NCBI RefSeq assembly: GCF_002379585.1
Contig: NZ_DFUE01000071.1
Span: 1-26,186, forward strand
Length of the DNA stretch: 26,186 nucleotides
Direction of reading: 5' to 3'
From: Pseudomonas sp. UBA4194
GTDB lineage: Bacteria > Pseudomonadota > Gammaproteobacteria > Pseudomonadales > Pseudomonadaceae
The notes under the pieces are model-generated. The model saw only the letters and a list, made by a program, of their open reading frames with translations. It had not been told where the DNA came from and searched no databases. Positions 14,890 through 21,513 of this stretch are shown piece after piece (within the stretch, counting starts at the first letter, position 1; each line of letters starts with the position of its first letter). Both the position numbers and the translations under genes were made by a program.

Positions 14890-15294
14890 TCAGGCCTGAC
14901 GCTGATGCTTGTCGATCTGCTCGTGGCGCTCCTGCGCTTCGATGCAGTACTTGGTGGTCGGGCTGATCAGCAGGCGCTTCAAGCCAATGGGCTCGCCGCT
15001 GTCGTCACACCAGCCGAAGCTGTCATCGGCAATCCGGCCCAAGGCCATTTCCAGCTGCGGCAACAGGCGCTGGTCGCGATCGATCACATTGACCAGCCAG
15101 TGACGCTCTTCTTCGACAGAAGCGGCATCGGCAGGATCGGCAGGCGTGTCCAGGCTCTCGATGGCTACACGGCTCTGCTCGATGCGTTCCTGGGTCTCGA
15201 CCTTCATGGCCTGCAACAGACCAGTGAAGTAGGCCAGTTGCTCGGCGTTCATGTAGTCATCAGCCGGCATGGCCAGCAACTTTTCCTTTGTCAT
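14890..15294 (-). CDS. DksA/TraR-family RNA polymerase-binding protein with degenerate zinc finger
   Basis: This 134-residue DksA paralogue should bind in the secondary channel of RNA polymerase and modulate transcription with ppGpp. A long coiled coil spans about 15-90. Its tip keeps the functional pair of DksA (D56 and A58 in DPADAAS). The zinc finger is degenerate: of the four cysteines only C96 and C117 remain, while S99 and A120 replace the others. The same kind of loss occurs in the zinc-independent DksA2 of P. aeruginosa, where the paralogue works under zinc starvation. The start at 15294 gives the family length; an upstream in-frame ATG at 15393 adds 33 unrelated residues. It is monocistronic. 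Whether it is orthologous to DksA2 or a third paralogue cannot be decided here. Confidence 0.85.
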   Translation of the reverse strand: MTKEKLLAMPADDYMNAEQLAYFTGLLQAMKVETQERIEQSRVAIESLDTPADPADAASVEEERHWLVNVIDRDQRLLPQLEMALGRIADDSFGWCDDSGEPIGLKRLLISPTTKYCIEAQERHEQIDKHQRQA

Positions 15295-15577
15295 TGATTT
15301 CTCTGTAAACAATAGTGCGTTAGGGCAAATCAGGAAGCCCGCGACGCCCTTGGCAGCGCAGGCATAATTCTCCAAGCGCCACTCGGCACTCACTCAAGAG
15401 GGGCGGCAGTCTAAGGCCGGTTTTCGCGCGCAGCAACAACAAATTTGGCAGGCAGACCCGTGGCTTGCCGAACACCGCATGCGCTGTGCCCAGCCTCACC
15501 AGCCTCTAGAGCAACGGGACCCGGTTGTGCTGCTTTTATTGCATACTTGGCGTCCACTACTGCCAGGGGATCGCGCC

Positions 15578-16219
15578 ATGTCCAACGAGCCACATACTTG
15601 CGCTACGCCACAGCTGGACGCCATCGAAATCCGCGCACTGGGCGCGTTGATCGAAAAACAGGCCAGCAACCCCGAGACCTATCCCCTGACCCTCAACGCA
15701 CTGGTACTGGCCTGCAACCAGAAGACCAGCCGCGAGCCGGTCACCAGCCTCACCCAGGGTCAGGTAGGCCAGTGCCTGCGCGCTCTGGAGGGCCGACAGA
15801 TGGCGCGACTGGTGATGGGCAGCCGTGCCGATCGCTGGGAACATCGCCTGGACAAGGCGCTGGAGCTGGTGCCGGCGCAACTGACCTTGATGGGTCTGAT
15901 GTTCCTGCGCGGTCCGCAGACCCTCAACGAACTGCTGACCCGGAGTGCGCGCATGCACGACTTCGAGGACAGCGAGCAGGTGCTGCATCAGCTCGAGCGC
16001 CTGATTGCCCGAGGCTTCGCCCTGCACCTGCCACGTCAGGCGGGCCAACGGGAAGACCGCTACACCCACGCGCTAGGTGACCCTGCCGATATGGAAGCGA
16101 TCATCAGCGCCCGCCAGCAGGCGCCGGAGCGCACCACAGGCGCCGTGAGCGCCGAGCGTATCGACGAGTTGGAAGCACGGATCGCGGCGCTGGAGGAACG
16201 TCTGTCACGGCTTGAATGA
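15578..16219 (+). CDS. YceH family protein (DUF480)
   Basis: This 213-residue cytosolic protein matches the YceH/UPF0502 family. Typical marks are the opening LDAIEIRALGALIEKQ, then TYPLTLNALVLACNQKTSR and VGQCLRALE. Two tandem winged-helix domains fill about residues 10-170, and a short coiled coil (ELEARIAALEERLSRLE) closes the protein. The winged helices suggest a nucleic-acid or protein-binding role, but no function is established. The ATG at 15578 has AGGGGA upstream; an earlier in-frame ATG at 15479 would add 33 unrelated residues. It ends 7 bp before the stop of the convergent dehydrogenase-like gene. Confidence 0.85.
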   Translation: MSNEPHTCATPQLDAIEIRALGALIEKQASNPETYPLTLNALVLACNQKTSREPVTSLTQGQVGQCLRALEGRQMARLVMGSRADRWEHRLDKALELVPAQLTLMGLMFLRGPQTLNELLTRSARMHDFEDSEQVLHQLERLIARGFALHLPRQAGQREDRYTHALGDPADMEAIISARQQAPERTTGAVSAERIDELEARIAALEERLSRLE

Positions 16220-16226
16220 ACGGGCG

Positions 16227-17045
16227 TCAGCCGCGCGCATATTCGGTAGCCGCGCGCAGCTGCTCGGCACTTGGCCGGACACCGGTGTAGAGCACGAATT
16301 GCTCGAGGGCCTGGATGGCAATGACCTCCAGCCCCGTGATCACTGGCTTGTTGAGGCTGCGGGCGTGGAGGATCAGCGGGGTTTCAGAGGGCAGTGCCAC
16401 TACATCGAACACACTGTCGGCCGCCTCGATGGCTGCGGGTGCAAACGCCAGTTCATGCTCCTGGGGGCCGCCGCTCATGCCCACAGGCGTGACATTGATC
16501 AGCAATTGCGGTCTGGAGTCACCCAGCTCTGCCTGCCACGGGTATCCGCAGGCGTCCGCCAGGGCGCGACCCGTTTCGTAGTTGCGCGCGATGATCAGCC
16601 CGTTGGCGAACCCGGCATCCCGAAAGGCTGACGCCACGGCCTTGGCCATGCCGCCGCTGCCGTGCAGGGCGAACGAGGTATCCGGGGCCAGACCGTGCCG
16701 ATCGATCAATTGGCGAATGGCGATGTAGTCGGTGTTGTAGGCTTTGAGCCGACCGTCGCTGTTGACCAGGGTATTGATGGACTGGATGGCAGCGGCCGAG
16801 GCGTCCAGCTCATCGACCAGCGCGATGCAGGCCTCCTTGTACGGCATCGAGACGCCGCAGCCGCGGATACCCAATGCCCGGATGCCCGCCACAGCAGCGG
16901 GCAAGTCATCGGTAGTCATGGCCTTGTAGTAGTAATTGAGGCCCAACTGTTCATACAGGTGGTTGTGAAACCGTACGCCGAAGGTGCCGGGCCTTCCGGC
17001 CAAGGACATGCATAGCACGGTATCGCGGTTGGGGCTGATGGACAT
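16227..17045 (-). CDS. Shikimate 5-dehydrogenase-like protein
   Basis: This 272-residue protein has the two-domain AroE fold. The catalytic lysine (K70 in MPYKE), N91 (SINT) and D106 (NTD) are in place, followed by a nucleotide-binding loop, GSGGMAKAV. The N-terminal shikimate-binding serine pair of true AroE (SxS) is missing; G20-T-F22 stands there. The NRT motif for the NADP phosphate is also altered (ARNYETG). It is therefore probably an AroE paralogue, such as the SDH-like or quinate-type enzymes, acting on a different or poorer substrate. The ATG at 17045 has a strong GGAGG 5 nt upstream and is preferred over 17087. It is monocistronic and divergent from the PXPV protein gene. Confidence 0.8.
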   Translation of the reverse strand: MSISPNRDTVLCMSLAGRPGTFGVRFHNHLYEQLGLNYYYKAMTTDDLPAAVAGIRALGIRGCGVSMPYKEACIALVDELDASAAAIQSINTLVNSDGRLKAYNTDYIAIRQLIDRHGLAPDTSFALHGSGGMAKAVASAFRDAGFANGLIIARNYETGRALADACGYPWQAELGDSRPQLLINVTPVGMSGGPQEHELAFAPAAIEAADSVFDVVALPSETPLILHARSLNKPVITGLEVIAIQALEQFVLYTGVRPSAEQLRAATEYARG

Positions 17046-17229
17046 TCGGGCCTCCCAGGCATTGGTTTGTATCGATGTTGTGACCAAAAAGTCGCTAGGA
17101 CCTTACACAATATTTACCCATGGATGGGGACGCTTTTTGGCCTTTCTTTGTCATAGTGTTATCCCCGGCGAAATGATTTGAATCTATTGCAGGTTTAAGC
17201 GCCAAGGGTGAGAGACACGAGGAACCATC

Positions 17230-17562
17230 ATGATTCGTCATATTCCCAGGATTGCCTTGCTTGTTGGCGCACTGGCGGTTGCCGGCCAGGCCTCCGCCCA
17301 TGGTGGCGGCGGCTGGAATGGCGCTGGCCCAGGGATATTGGGAGCTGTTCTGGGCGCTGCGGTCGTCGGCGCCGTGGTGTCGTCCAACGCACCCCAACGG
17401 GTGTACGTAGAACAGCAGCCGGTCTATATACAGCCACAGCCGGTGTACGTGCAGCCGCAACCGGTCTACGTGCAGCCCTATCCTGTATACGCAGCGCCGC
17501 CGCCTCCGCCGCGGGGCTACTATGGCCCGCCGCCGGTGTATTACGGCCCGCCACGCTGGTAA
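17230..17562 (+). CDS. Exported PXPV-repeat protein
   Basis: This 110-residue precursor has a signal peptide ending about ASA-H24. A glycine/alanine-rich segment (about 25-50, GILGAVLGAAVVGAVV) could form a membrane helix or glycine zipper. The C-terminal half is built of proline-tyrosine repeats, QPVYVQP-like units three to four times, then PPPPP and a YGPPP tail. It fits the PXPV-repeat family, small cell-envelope proteins of unknown function. GAGG lies 7 nt before the ATG. The repeats are also visible in the DNA at 17416-17490. It is monocistronic. Confidence 0.75.
   Translation: MIRHIPRIALLVGALAVAGQASAHGGGGWNGAGPGILGAVLGAAVVGAVVSSNAPQRVYVEQQPVYIQPQPVYVQPQPVYVQPYPVYAAPPPPPRGYYGPPPVYYGPPRW
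17416..17490 (+). repeat. 21-bp in-frame tandem repeat in the PXPV protein
   Basis: Three 21-bp units (17416-17436, 17437-17457, 17458-17478) encode QPVYxQP, and a partial fourth follows. Differences are mostly synonymous, so the repeat is old or under selection on the protein rather than a fresh expansion. Confidence 0.8.
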
Positions 17563-17668
17563 CGGCAGGTGTGATAGGGACCGTCAATGATCACTATCGA
17601 GCGTGATGATTTCTGTGAAGAACGCCAAGCCCGTATCTTCAGCACCATGGAATCACCTGGAGGTCATC

Positions 17669-17848
17669 ATGCCCACACTCAAGATCATGTCGGTCATCGG
17701 CAGCGCCGTTCCTGAAAAGCTTCGCGACCTGGGCTTGCTGGCCTGCTGGTACGTGGTCAAGGATGGCGAGCCTGTTGCCGGCCCGCTGCCTTCCCTGCCC
17801 CACGCCAGGCAAGCCTATGCGTCGCTCAATGCCACACTGAGCAACTGA
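17669..17848 (+). CDS. Small protein of unknown function (59 aa)
   Basis: This 59-residue protein is soluble and compact, with VKDGEPVAGPLPSLPHARQAY in its middle; I do not recognise a family. The ATG at 17669 is supported by GGAGG 5 nt upstream, while the frame is open back to 17603 without a good start. A strong intrinsic terminator follows 26 bp after the stop, which supports a real transcribed gene. No export signal is visible. Confidence 0.65.
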   Translation: MPTLKIMSVIGSAVPEKLRDLGLLACWYVVKDGEPVAGPLPSLPHARQAYASLNATLSN

Positions 17849-17873
17849 CGACAGCGCTGCATCGTCGTCCTCG

Positions 17874-17898
17874 AAGCCCCGCCCATGCGGGGCTTTTT
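17874..17898 (+). terminator. Intrinsic terminator
   Basis: A 9-bp perfect stem, AAGCCCCGC with GCGGGGCTT around a CCAT loop, runs into TTTTT. It closes the transcription unit of the 59-aa protein. Confidence 0.9.
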
Positions 17899-17987
17899 GC
17901 TGTGTGCAACAGGCGAATTACGATTTCTTCAGTTGTGCCCCATCAGCGCGCACGACAATCGACAGGCGCTTTGCCATACTCCAAAAT

Positions 17988-18010
17988 GTAACGCTTTTTT
18001 CAAGCATTAC
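17988..18010. promoter_or_regulatory. Inverted repeat upstream of the PBP7 gene
   Basis: GTAAcGCTT-ttttc-AAGCaTTAC is a 9-bp near-perfect inverted repeat (one mismatch) 37 bp before the PBP7 start. It could be an operator or a leader hairpin; it has no long U-run downstream. Confidence 0.3.
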
Positions 18011-18047
18011 CGCCTCTAACAATTCGGCCTAAAGCCTCCATTCTCCA

Positions 18048-18983
18048 GTGAGCGCACGCGTGAAGACCCCGTTATCCCTTTTCAGCCTGTTGTTGGTCCT
18101 TGCCGCTACTTCCGTTACCACGCCCGCTGCCTGGGCTGCCGAAAAAGCTGCCATTCCTCGCGACCCCTCGCAGTTGCATCTGGCGTCGGGCAGCGCGCTG
18201 CTCATCGATCTGCAAACCGACAAGGTCGTCTACGAGAACAATGCCGACCACGTAGTGCCCATCGCCTCGGTCACCAAGTTGATGACGGGCATGGTGGTGC
18301 TCGACGCCAAGCAGTCCATGAGCGAAGTGATTGACGTCGATATCAGCCAGACCAAAGAAATGAAAGGCGTGTTCTCTCGGGTCAAGCTTGGCAGCGAGAT
18401 GAACCGCCGGGATATGCTACTGATTACCCTGATGTCGTCGGAGAACCGCGCTGCAGCGACCCTGGCCCACCACTATCCGGGTGGCTACAACGCGTTCATC
18501 GCGGCGATGAATGCCAAGGCCAAGGCGCTGGGCATGACCCATACCCGTTATGTGGAGCCCACCGGGCTTTCGATCAATAACGTGTCGACGGCCCGCGACT
18601 TGGCCAAACTGTTGGTTGCCGCTCAGCACTATCCGTTGCTCAGCGAGCTGAGCACCACCCGCGAGAAAACCGTAGCGTTCAAAAAACCCAGTTACACATT
18701 GGGTTTTCATAATACCGATCACTTGATCAACAAGAATGACTGGGACATCAAGATCACCAAGACCGGTTTTACCAACCAGGCCGGGCATTGCCTGGTGCTG
18801 GTGACCCGCATGGGCGGTCGCCCGGTGGCGATGGTGATTCTGGATGCCTTCGGCAAATACACCCACTTCGCCGATGCCAGCCGCTTGCGCAAATGGGTGG
18901 AAACCGGCAAAAGCAGCGCCCCACCCGCCGTCGCCATGGATTACAAGGCGCAAAAGAAGCAAATGCGCTCCGTCTCGGAATAA
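18048..18983 (+). CDS. pbpG: D-alanyl-D-alanine endopeptidase (PBP7, low-molecular-weight penicillin-binding protein)
   Basis: This 311-residue periplasmic serine peptidase of the S11 family should cut D-Ala-meso-DAP cross-links in peptidoglycan. All three active-site motifs are present: S74-V-T-K77 (S74 nucleophile), S131-E-N133 and K238-T-G240. A signal peptide ends near AWA-A31. Sequence and length match Pseudomonas and E. coli PbpG. No ATG is available: GTG at 18048 or GTG at 18060, the latter giving an N-terminus reading MKTPLSLFSLLL that is equally plausible. Neither has a clear ribosome site. The stop is one base before the left REP arm. Confidence 0.9.
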   Translation: MSARVKTPLSLFSLLLVLAATSVTTPAAWAAEKAAIPRDPSQLHLASGSALLIDLQTDKVVYENNADHVVPIASVTKLMTGMVVLDAKQSMSEVIDVDISQTKEMKGVFSRVKLGSEMNRRDMLLITLMSSENRAAATLAHHYPGGYNAFIAAMNAKAKALGMTHTRYVEPTGLSINNVSTARDLAKLLVAAQHYPLLSELSTTREKTVAFKKPSYTLGFHNTDHLINKNDWDIKITKTGFTNQAGHCLVLVTRMGGRPVAMVILDAFGKYTHFADASRLRKWVETGKSSAPPAVAMDYKAQKKQMRSVSE

Positions 18984-18984
18984 C

Positions 18985-19102
18985 CTGTAGCACCGGCGTA
19001 AGCCGGGTCCGGGGTTTTGGTGGGTTAGGGGTTTTGGTGGGTTAGGGGTTTTGGGGGGTTAGGGATACATTGGGATGGACGCGGCTTACGCCGCTGCTAC
19101 AG
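18985..19102. repeat. REP-type inverted repeat pair (REPIN-like)
   Basis: Two 21-nt arms (18985-19005 and 19082-19102) are inverted copies with a single mismatch. Each contains its own small hairpin, CGGC-GTAA-GCCG. This is the organisation of Pseudomonas REP doublets (REPINs), non-autonomous elements copied by RAYT transposases and usually found between genes. It lies between the convergent pbpG and diguanylate cyclase genes and could also act as a bidirectional transcript-end structure. The right arm overlaps the last 6 bases of the cyclase gene, including its TAG stop. Confidence 0.8.
19011..19061 (+). repeat. Three 17-bp G-rich tandem repeats inside the REP pair
   Basis: Units GGGGTTTTGGTGGGTTA at 19011-19027 and 19028-19044 are identical; the third (19045-19061) differs at one base. 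GGG follows at once. The + strand therefore has many G-runs separated by short T-rich loops and could fold as a G-quadruplex. The near identity implies recent expansion. Confidence 0.9.
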
Positions 19103-20071
19103 TCGGGCGGGGCGTTTGGATGCTTGTTTTTGCGCGTACATGGCGCCATCGGCGTCGGCCAGCAGCCGCTTGATGCTGTCATGCCGGGCTGGATCGTATT
19201 CGATGCGGCCTACGCTGTACTGGATTGCATACCGGCGCCCTTGCTCGTGATTCTTGGCGATGAGCGCCTGCTGCAGTCGGGCGACAATGGCGTCGCCGTC
19301 GGCGGCATTGGAGCCCAGCAGCAGGGCGACGAACTCATCGCCCCCCAGGCGGCCGATCACATCCATCTCCCGCAGGGTTTTACGCAGCACCTGGGCAAAG
19401 GTGACCAACGCCTTGTCGCCCTCGGCATGGCCGTAGGTGTCGTTGATGACTTTGAAGTCGTTCAGGTCGAAGAACAGCAGCGACGCCGGCGTGCCCATGC
19501 GCTTGCACATGCTCAGGGCATGTTCGGCCAGCGCTTCGAAGCCGCGGCGATTGGACAGGTGAGTCAGGTCATCCAGGCTGGCCAGTTGCAACGCCTCGAT
19601 CTCGCGCTCGGCCATGCTCGCCAGGTCCCGCAACAGCCCGCGCTCCTCCACATCCAGCACACGTGGCCGGGTGTCGATCAGACACAGCGTCCCCACGTTG
19701 CTGCCGTTGCCGACCTTCAGCGGGCAGCCAGCGTAGAAGCGTATGTGCGGTTCGCCCGTGACCAACGGATTGTCGTGGAAGCGTTCATCGCTGCCAGCAT
19801 CGGGAATCATCAGGATCTGGTCGCTGAGAATGGCGTGGCCGCAGAACGAGACGTCCCGGGACGTCTCGGTGGTGCCCAGGCCCTGACACGACTTGAACCA
19901 CTGACGATTGCTGTCGACCAGACTGACCAGGGCAATGGGCACATCGAACAGGCGCCGGGCCAGACGTGTAAGCCGGTCAAAGCGCTCCTCGGGGGCGCTG
20001 TCTAGAATGTTCAGAGAACGCAGCGTATGCACACGCTCGCTTTCGTGAGCAGGCTTGGCGGGGGCCAGCAT
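19097..20071 (-). CDS. Diguanylate cyclase with N-terminal GAF domain
   Basis: This 324-residue soluble protein should make cyclic di-GMP from GTP. A GAF sensor domain covers about 25-155 and a GGDEF domain about 160-320. The active-site motif is intact (G243-G-D-E-F247). The inhibitory I-site is also intact (R234-E-M-D237, five residues before GGDEF), so product feedback is expected. No EAL domain and no membrane segment are seen. The GAF ligand is unknown; its CGH and ERFHDNP stretches resemble those of GAF domains commonly joined to GGDEF in Pseudomonas. AAGGAG lies 9 nt before the ATG. The stop codon falls within the REP arm. Confidence 0.92.
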   Translation of the reverse strand: MLAPAKPAHESERVHTLRSLNILDSAPEERFDRLTRLARRLFDVPIALVSLVDSNRQWFKSCQGLGTTETSRDVSFCGHAILSDQILMIPDAGSDERFHDNPLVTGEPHIRFYAGCPLKVGNGSNVGTLCLIDTRPRVLDVEERGLLRDLASMAEREIEALQLASLDDLTHLSNRRGFEALAEHALSMCKRMGTPASLLFFDLNDFKVINDTYGHAEGDKALVTFAQVLRKTLREMDVIGRLGGDEFVALLLGSNAADGDAIVARLQQALIAKNHEQGRRYAIQYSVGRIEYDPARHDSIKRLLADADGAMYAQKQASKRPARL

Positions 20072-20161
20072 GGATCAAGCTCCTTGGAATATTCCTGTTA
20101 CAAGCCTAGCCCATGCCATTGGCGACTAAAATGATGGCCAAACGCCAAGCGGCCCTGGATT

Positions 20162-20620
20162 TCAAGCCGTGGTGCTGACCATCGAGCCCGAGGTACTGGT
20201 TCCCGAGTCCTGCATGGCCTGGAGCAGCGCCGCCGTGGCGGTCTGCAAGGCCGCAGAAGTGGCCACCACCTGCGCCTGCGCCGCCGCTACGGCAGCGGCC
20301 TTGGCATCTTCGCTCATCTGGCTCGACTGGGCCCGCGCCAGTTCCTGCTGTTGTTCCTGCAATTGCTTTTGCAGCTCGGCGATCTGCTTCTGCAACTCCT
20401 TGATGGTATCGGAGGTGCCGCTGCTGCTCCCGGAGGCTCCGCCCGCACCGCCCGCCCCGCCGACAGGGGCGTTCTTCTGAACTGCATTGTCCCCGCTGGC
20501 AGCGGCTGTGGCGTCGGTGGTGGCGCTCGCCGTGTCGGCGCTCACTGCGGTAGCACTGGTGCCGGTACTGATGGGGGTATGGATGCTCAGGTTGCTGGCG
20601 ATGTTACCGATAGTGCTCAT
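20162..20620 (-). CDS. FlxA-like coiled-coil protein
   Basis: This 152-residue protein has a low-complexity N-terminus rich in S, T and A (1-50), a glycine-serine linker (53-70), a heptad coiled coil (about 73-98, ELQKQ repeats) and an alanine-rich helical tail. The layout resembles FlxA-like proteins, whose role is unclear; E. coli flxA belongs to the flagellar regulon. No signal peptide is present. AGGAAA precedes the ATG. It is divergent from the response regulator gene, and the 209 bp between them hold a TGTAAC palindrome. The family assignment rests on composition and coiled-coil pattern and is only moderate. Confidence 0.65.
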   Translation of the reverse strand: MSTIGNIASNLSIHTPISTGTSATAVSADTASATTDATAAASGDNAVQKNAPVGGAGGAGGASGSSSGTSDTIKELQKQIAELQKQLQEQQQELARAQSSQMSEDAKAAAVAAAQAQVVATSAALQTATAALLQAMQDSGTSTSGSMVSTTA

Positions 20621-20643
20621 GGCGATTTCCTGTCGAATGATGC

Positions 20644-20656
20644 TGTAACCGTTACA
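20644..20656. promoter_or_regulatory. TGTAAC palindrome between the FlxA-like gene and the two-component operon
   Basis: A perfect inverted repeat TGTAAC-c-GTTACA sits 24 bp upstream of the FlxA-like start. Further half-sites occur at 20690-20695 (TGTAAC) and 20733-20738 (TGTAAA), the latter nearer the response regulator start at 20830. OmpR-family regulators bind repeated short half-sites, so this could be autoregulation; untested. Confidence 0.35.
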
Positions 20657-20829
20657 TCGGCCCGTTGCTGGATACCTTGAGAAATAGCGTGTAACAACAG
20701 CGATACCCAGAACGCTCGATTCACTGCTTGCGTGTAAAGGCGCAAGATGAAAAAAACTTCAACAAGCCGCTGGCCGATTGTTGGCACAATGCCGCTGTCT
20801 CTAGCAGAAACCAACGGGTAGCAACCATC

Positions 20830-21513
20830 ATGACTCGCGTACTGACCATCGAAGACGATGCCGTGACCGCCAAGGAAATCGTCGCTGAACTGAGCAGCCA
20901 CGGCCTGGAGGTGGATTGGGTCGACAATGGCCGCGAGGGGCTGGTCAAGGCCGTGAGCGGCAATTATGACGTGATCACCCTGGACCGCATGCTGCCCGAA
21001 CTGGATGGCCTGGCCATCGTCACCACCCTGCGCACCATCGGTGTAAGCACGCCGATCCTGATGATCAGCGCGTTATCCGATGTCGACGAGCGCGTGCGCG
21101 GCCTGCGTGCCGGTGGCGATGACTACCTGACCAAACCTTTCGCGTCCGACGAAATGGCGGCGCGGGTGGAAGTTCTGCTGCGACGCAACAGCGCCGTGAC
21201 CACCGCCGACACCGCGCTGCGGGTGGCGGATCTGGAACTGGACTTGATGACCCGTGAGGCGCGCCGTGGCGAACAGCCGCTGAACCTGCTGCCCACCGAG
21301 TACAAGCTGCTGGAATTTCTGATGCGCAATGCTGGGCAGATTCTGACCCGCATGATGATCTTCGAGGAGGTCTGGGGCTATCACTTCGATCCCGGCACCA
21401 ACCTTATCGACGTGCACATCGGCCGTCTGCGCAAAAAGATCGACCCGCCAGGTACCGCTCCGCTGATCAAGACCGTGCGAGGCTCGGGTTATGTCATTGC
21501 CGAACCCGTCTAA
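20830..21513 (+). CDS. Two-component response regulator, OmpR family
   Basis: This 227-residue regulator has an intact receiver domain (1-115) with acidic pocket E8-D9-D10, phosphoacceptor D52, S80 and K102. A DNA-binding winged helix follows (about 130-225, ending VRGSGYVIAEP). The ATG at 20830 gives the normal family start (MTRVLTIEDD); its ribosome site is modest. The 3' end overlaps the histidine kinase start by 23 nt, so the pair is almost certainly cognate. I cannot assign it to a named system such as CopR, PmrA or QseB from sequence memory. Confidence 0.92.
   Translation: MTRVLTIEDDAVTAKEIVAELSSHGLEVDWVDNGREGLVKAVSGNYDVITLDRMLPELDGLAIVTTLRTIGVSTPILMISALSDVDERVRGLRAGGDDYLTKPFASDEMAARVEVLLRRNSAVTTADTALRVADLELDLMTREARRGEQPLNLLPTEYKLLEFLMRNAGQILTRMMIFEEVWGYHFDPGTNLIDVHIGRLRKKIDPPGTAPLIKTVRGSGYVIAEPV

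Noticed and set aside
17084..17140. CCAAAAA...TTTTTGG inverted repeat upstream of the AroE-like gene
   Set aside because: Seven A/T-rich base pairs separated by more than 40 nt are expected by chance in an A/T-rich intergenic region.
19011..19061. CRISPR-like array
   Set aside because: The 17-bp units are directly adjacent without spacers and no cas genes exist in the window; it is a minisatellite.
20119..20148. TTGGCG...CGCCAA hairpin downstream of the FlxA-like gene as its terminator
   Set aside because: Six base pairs around an 18-nt loop and no clear U-tract directly after the stem; too weak to list as a feature.
20781..20796. A sigma-54-like element (TTGGCAC...GC) upstream of the response regulator
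   Set aside because: The distance between GG and GC is one base short of the strict spacing and the -12 TTGC part is poor.
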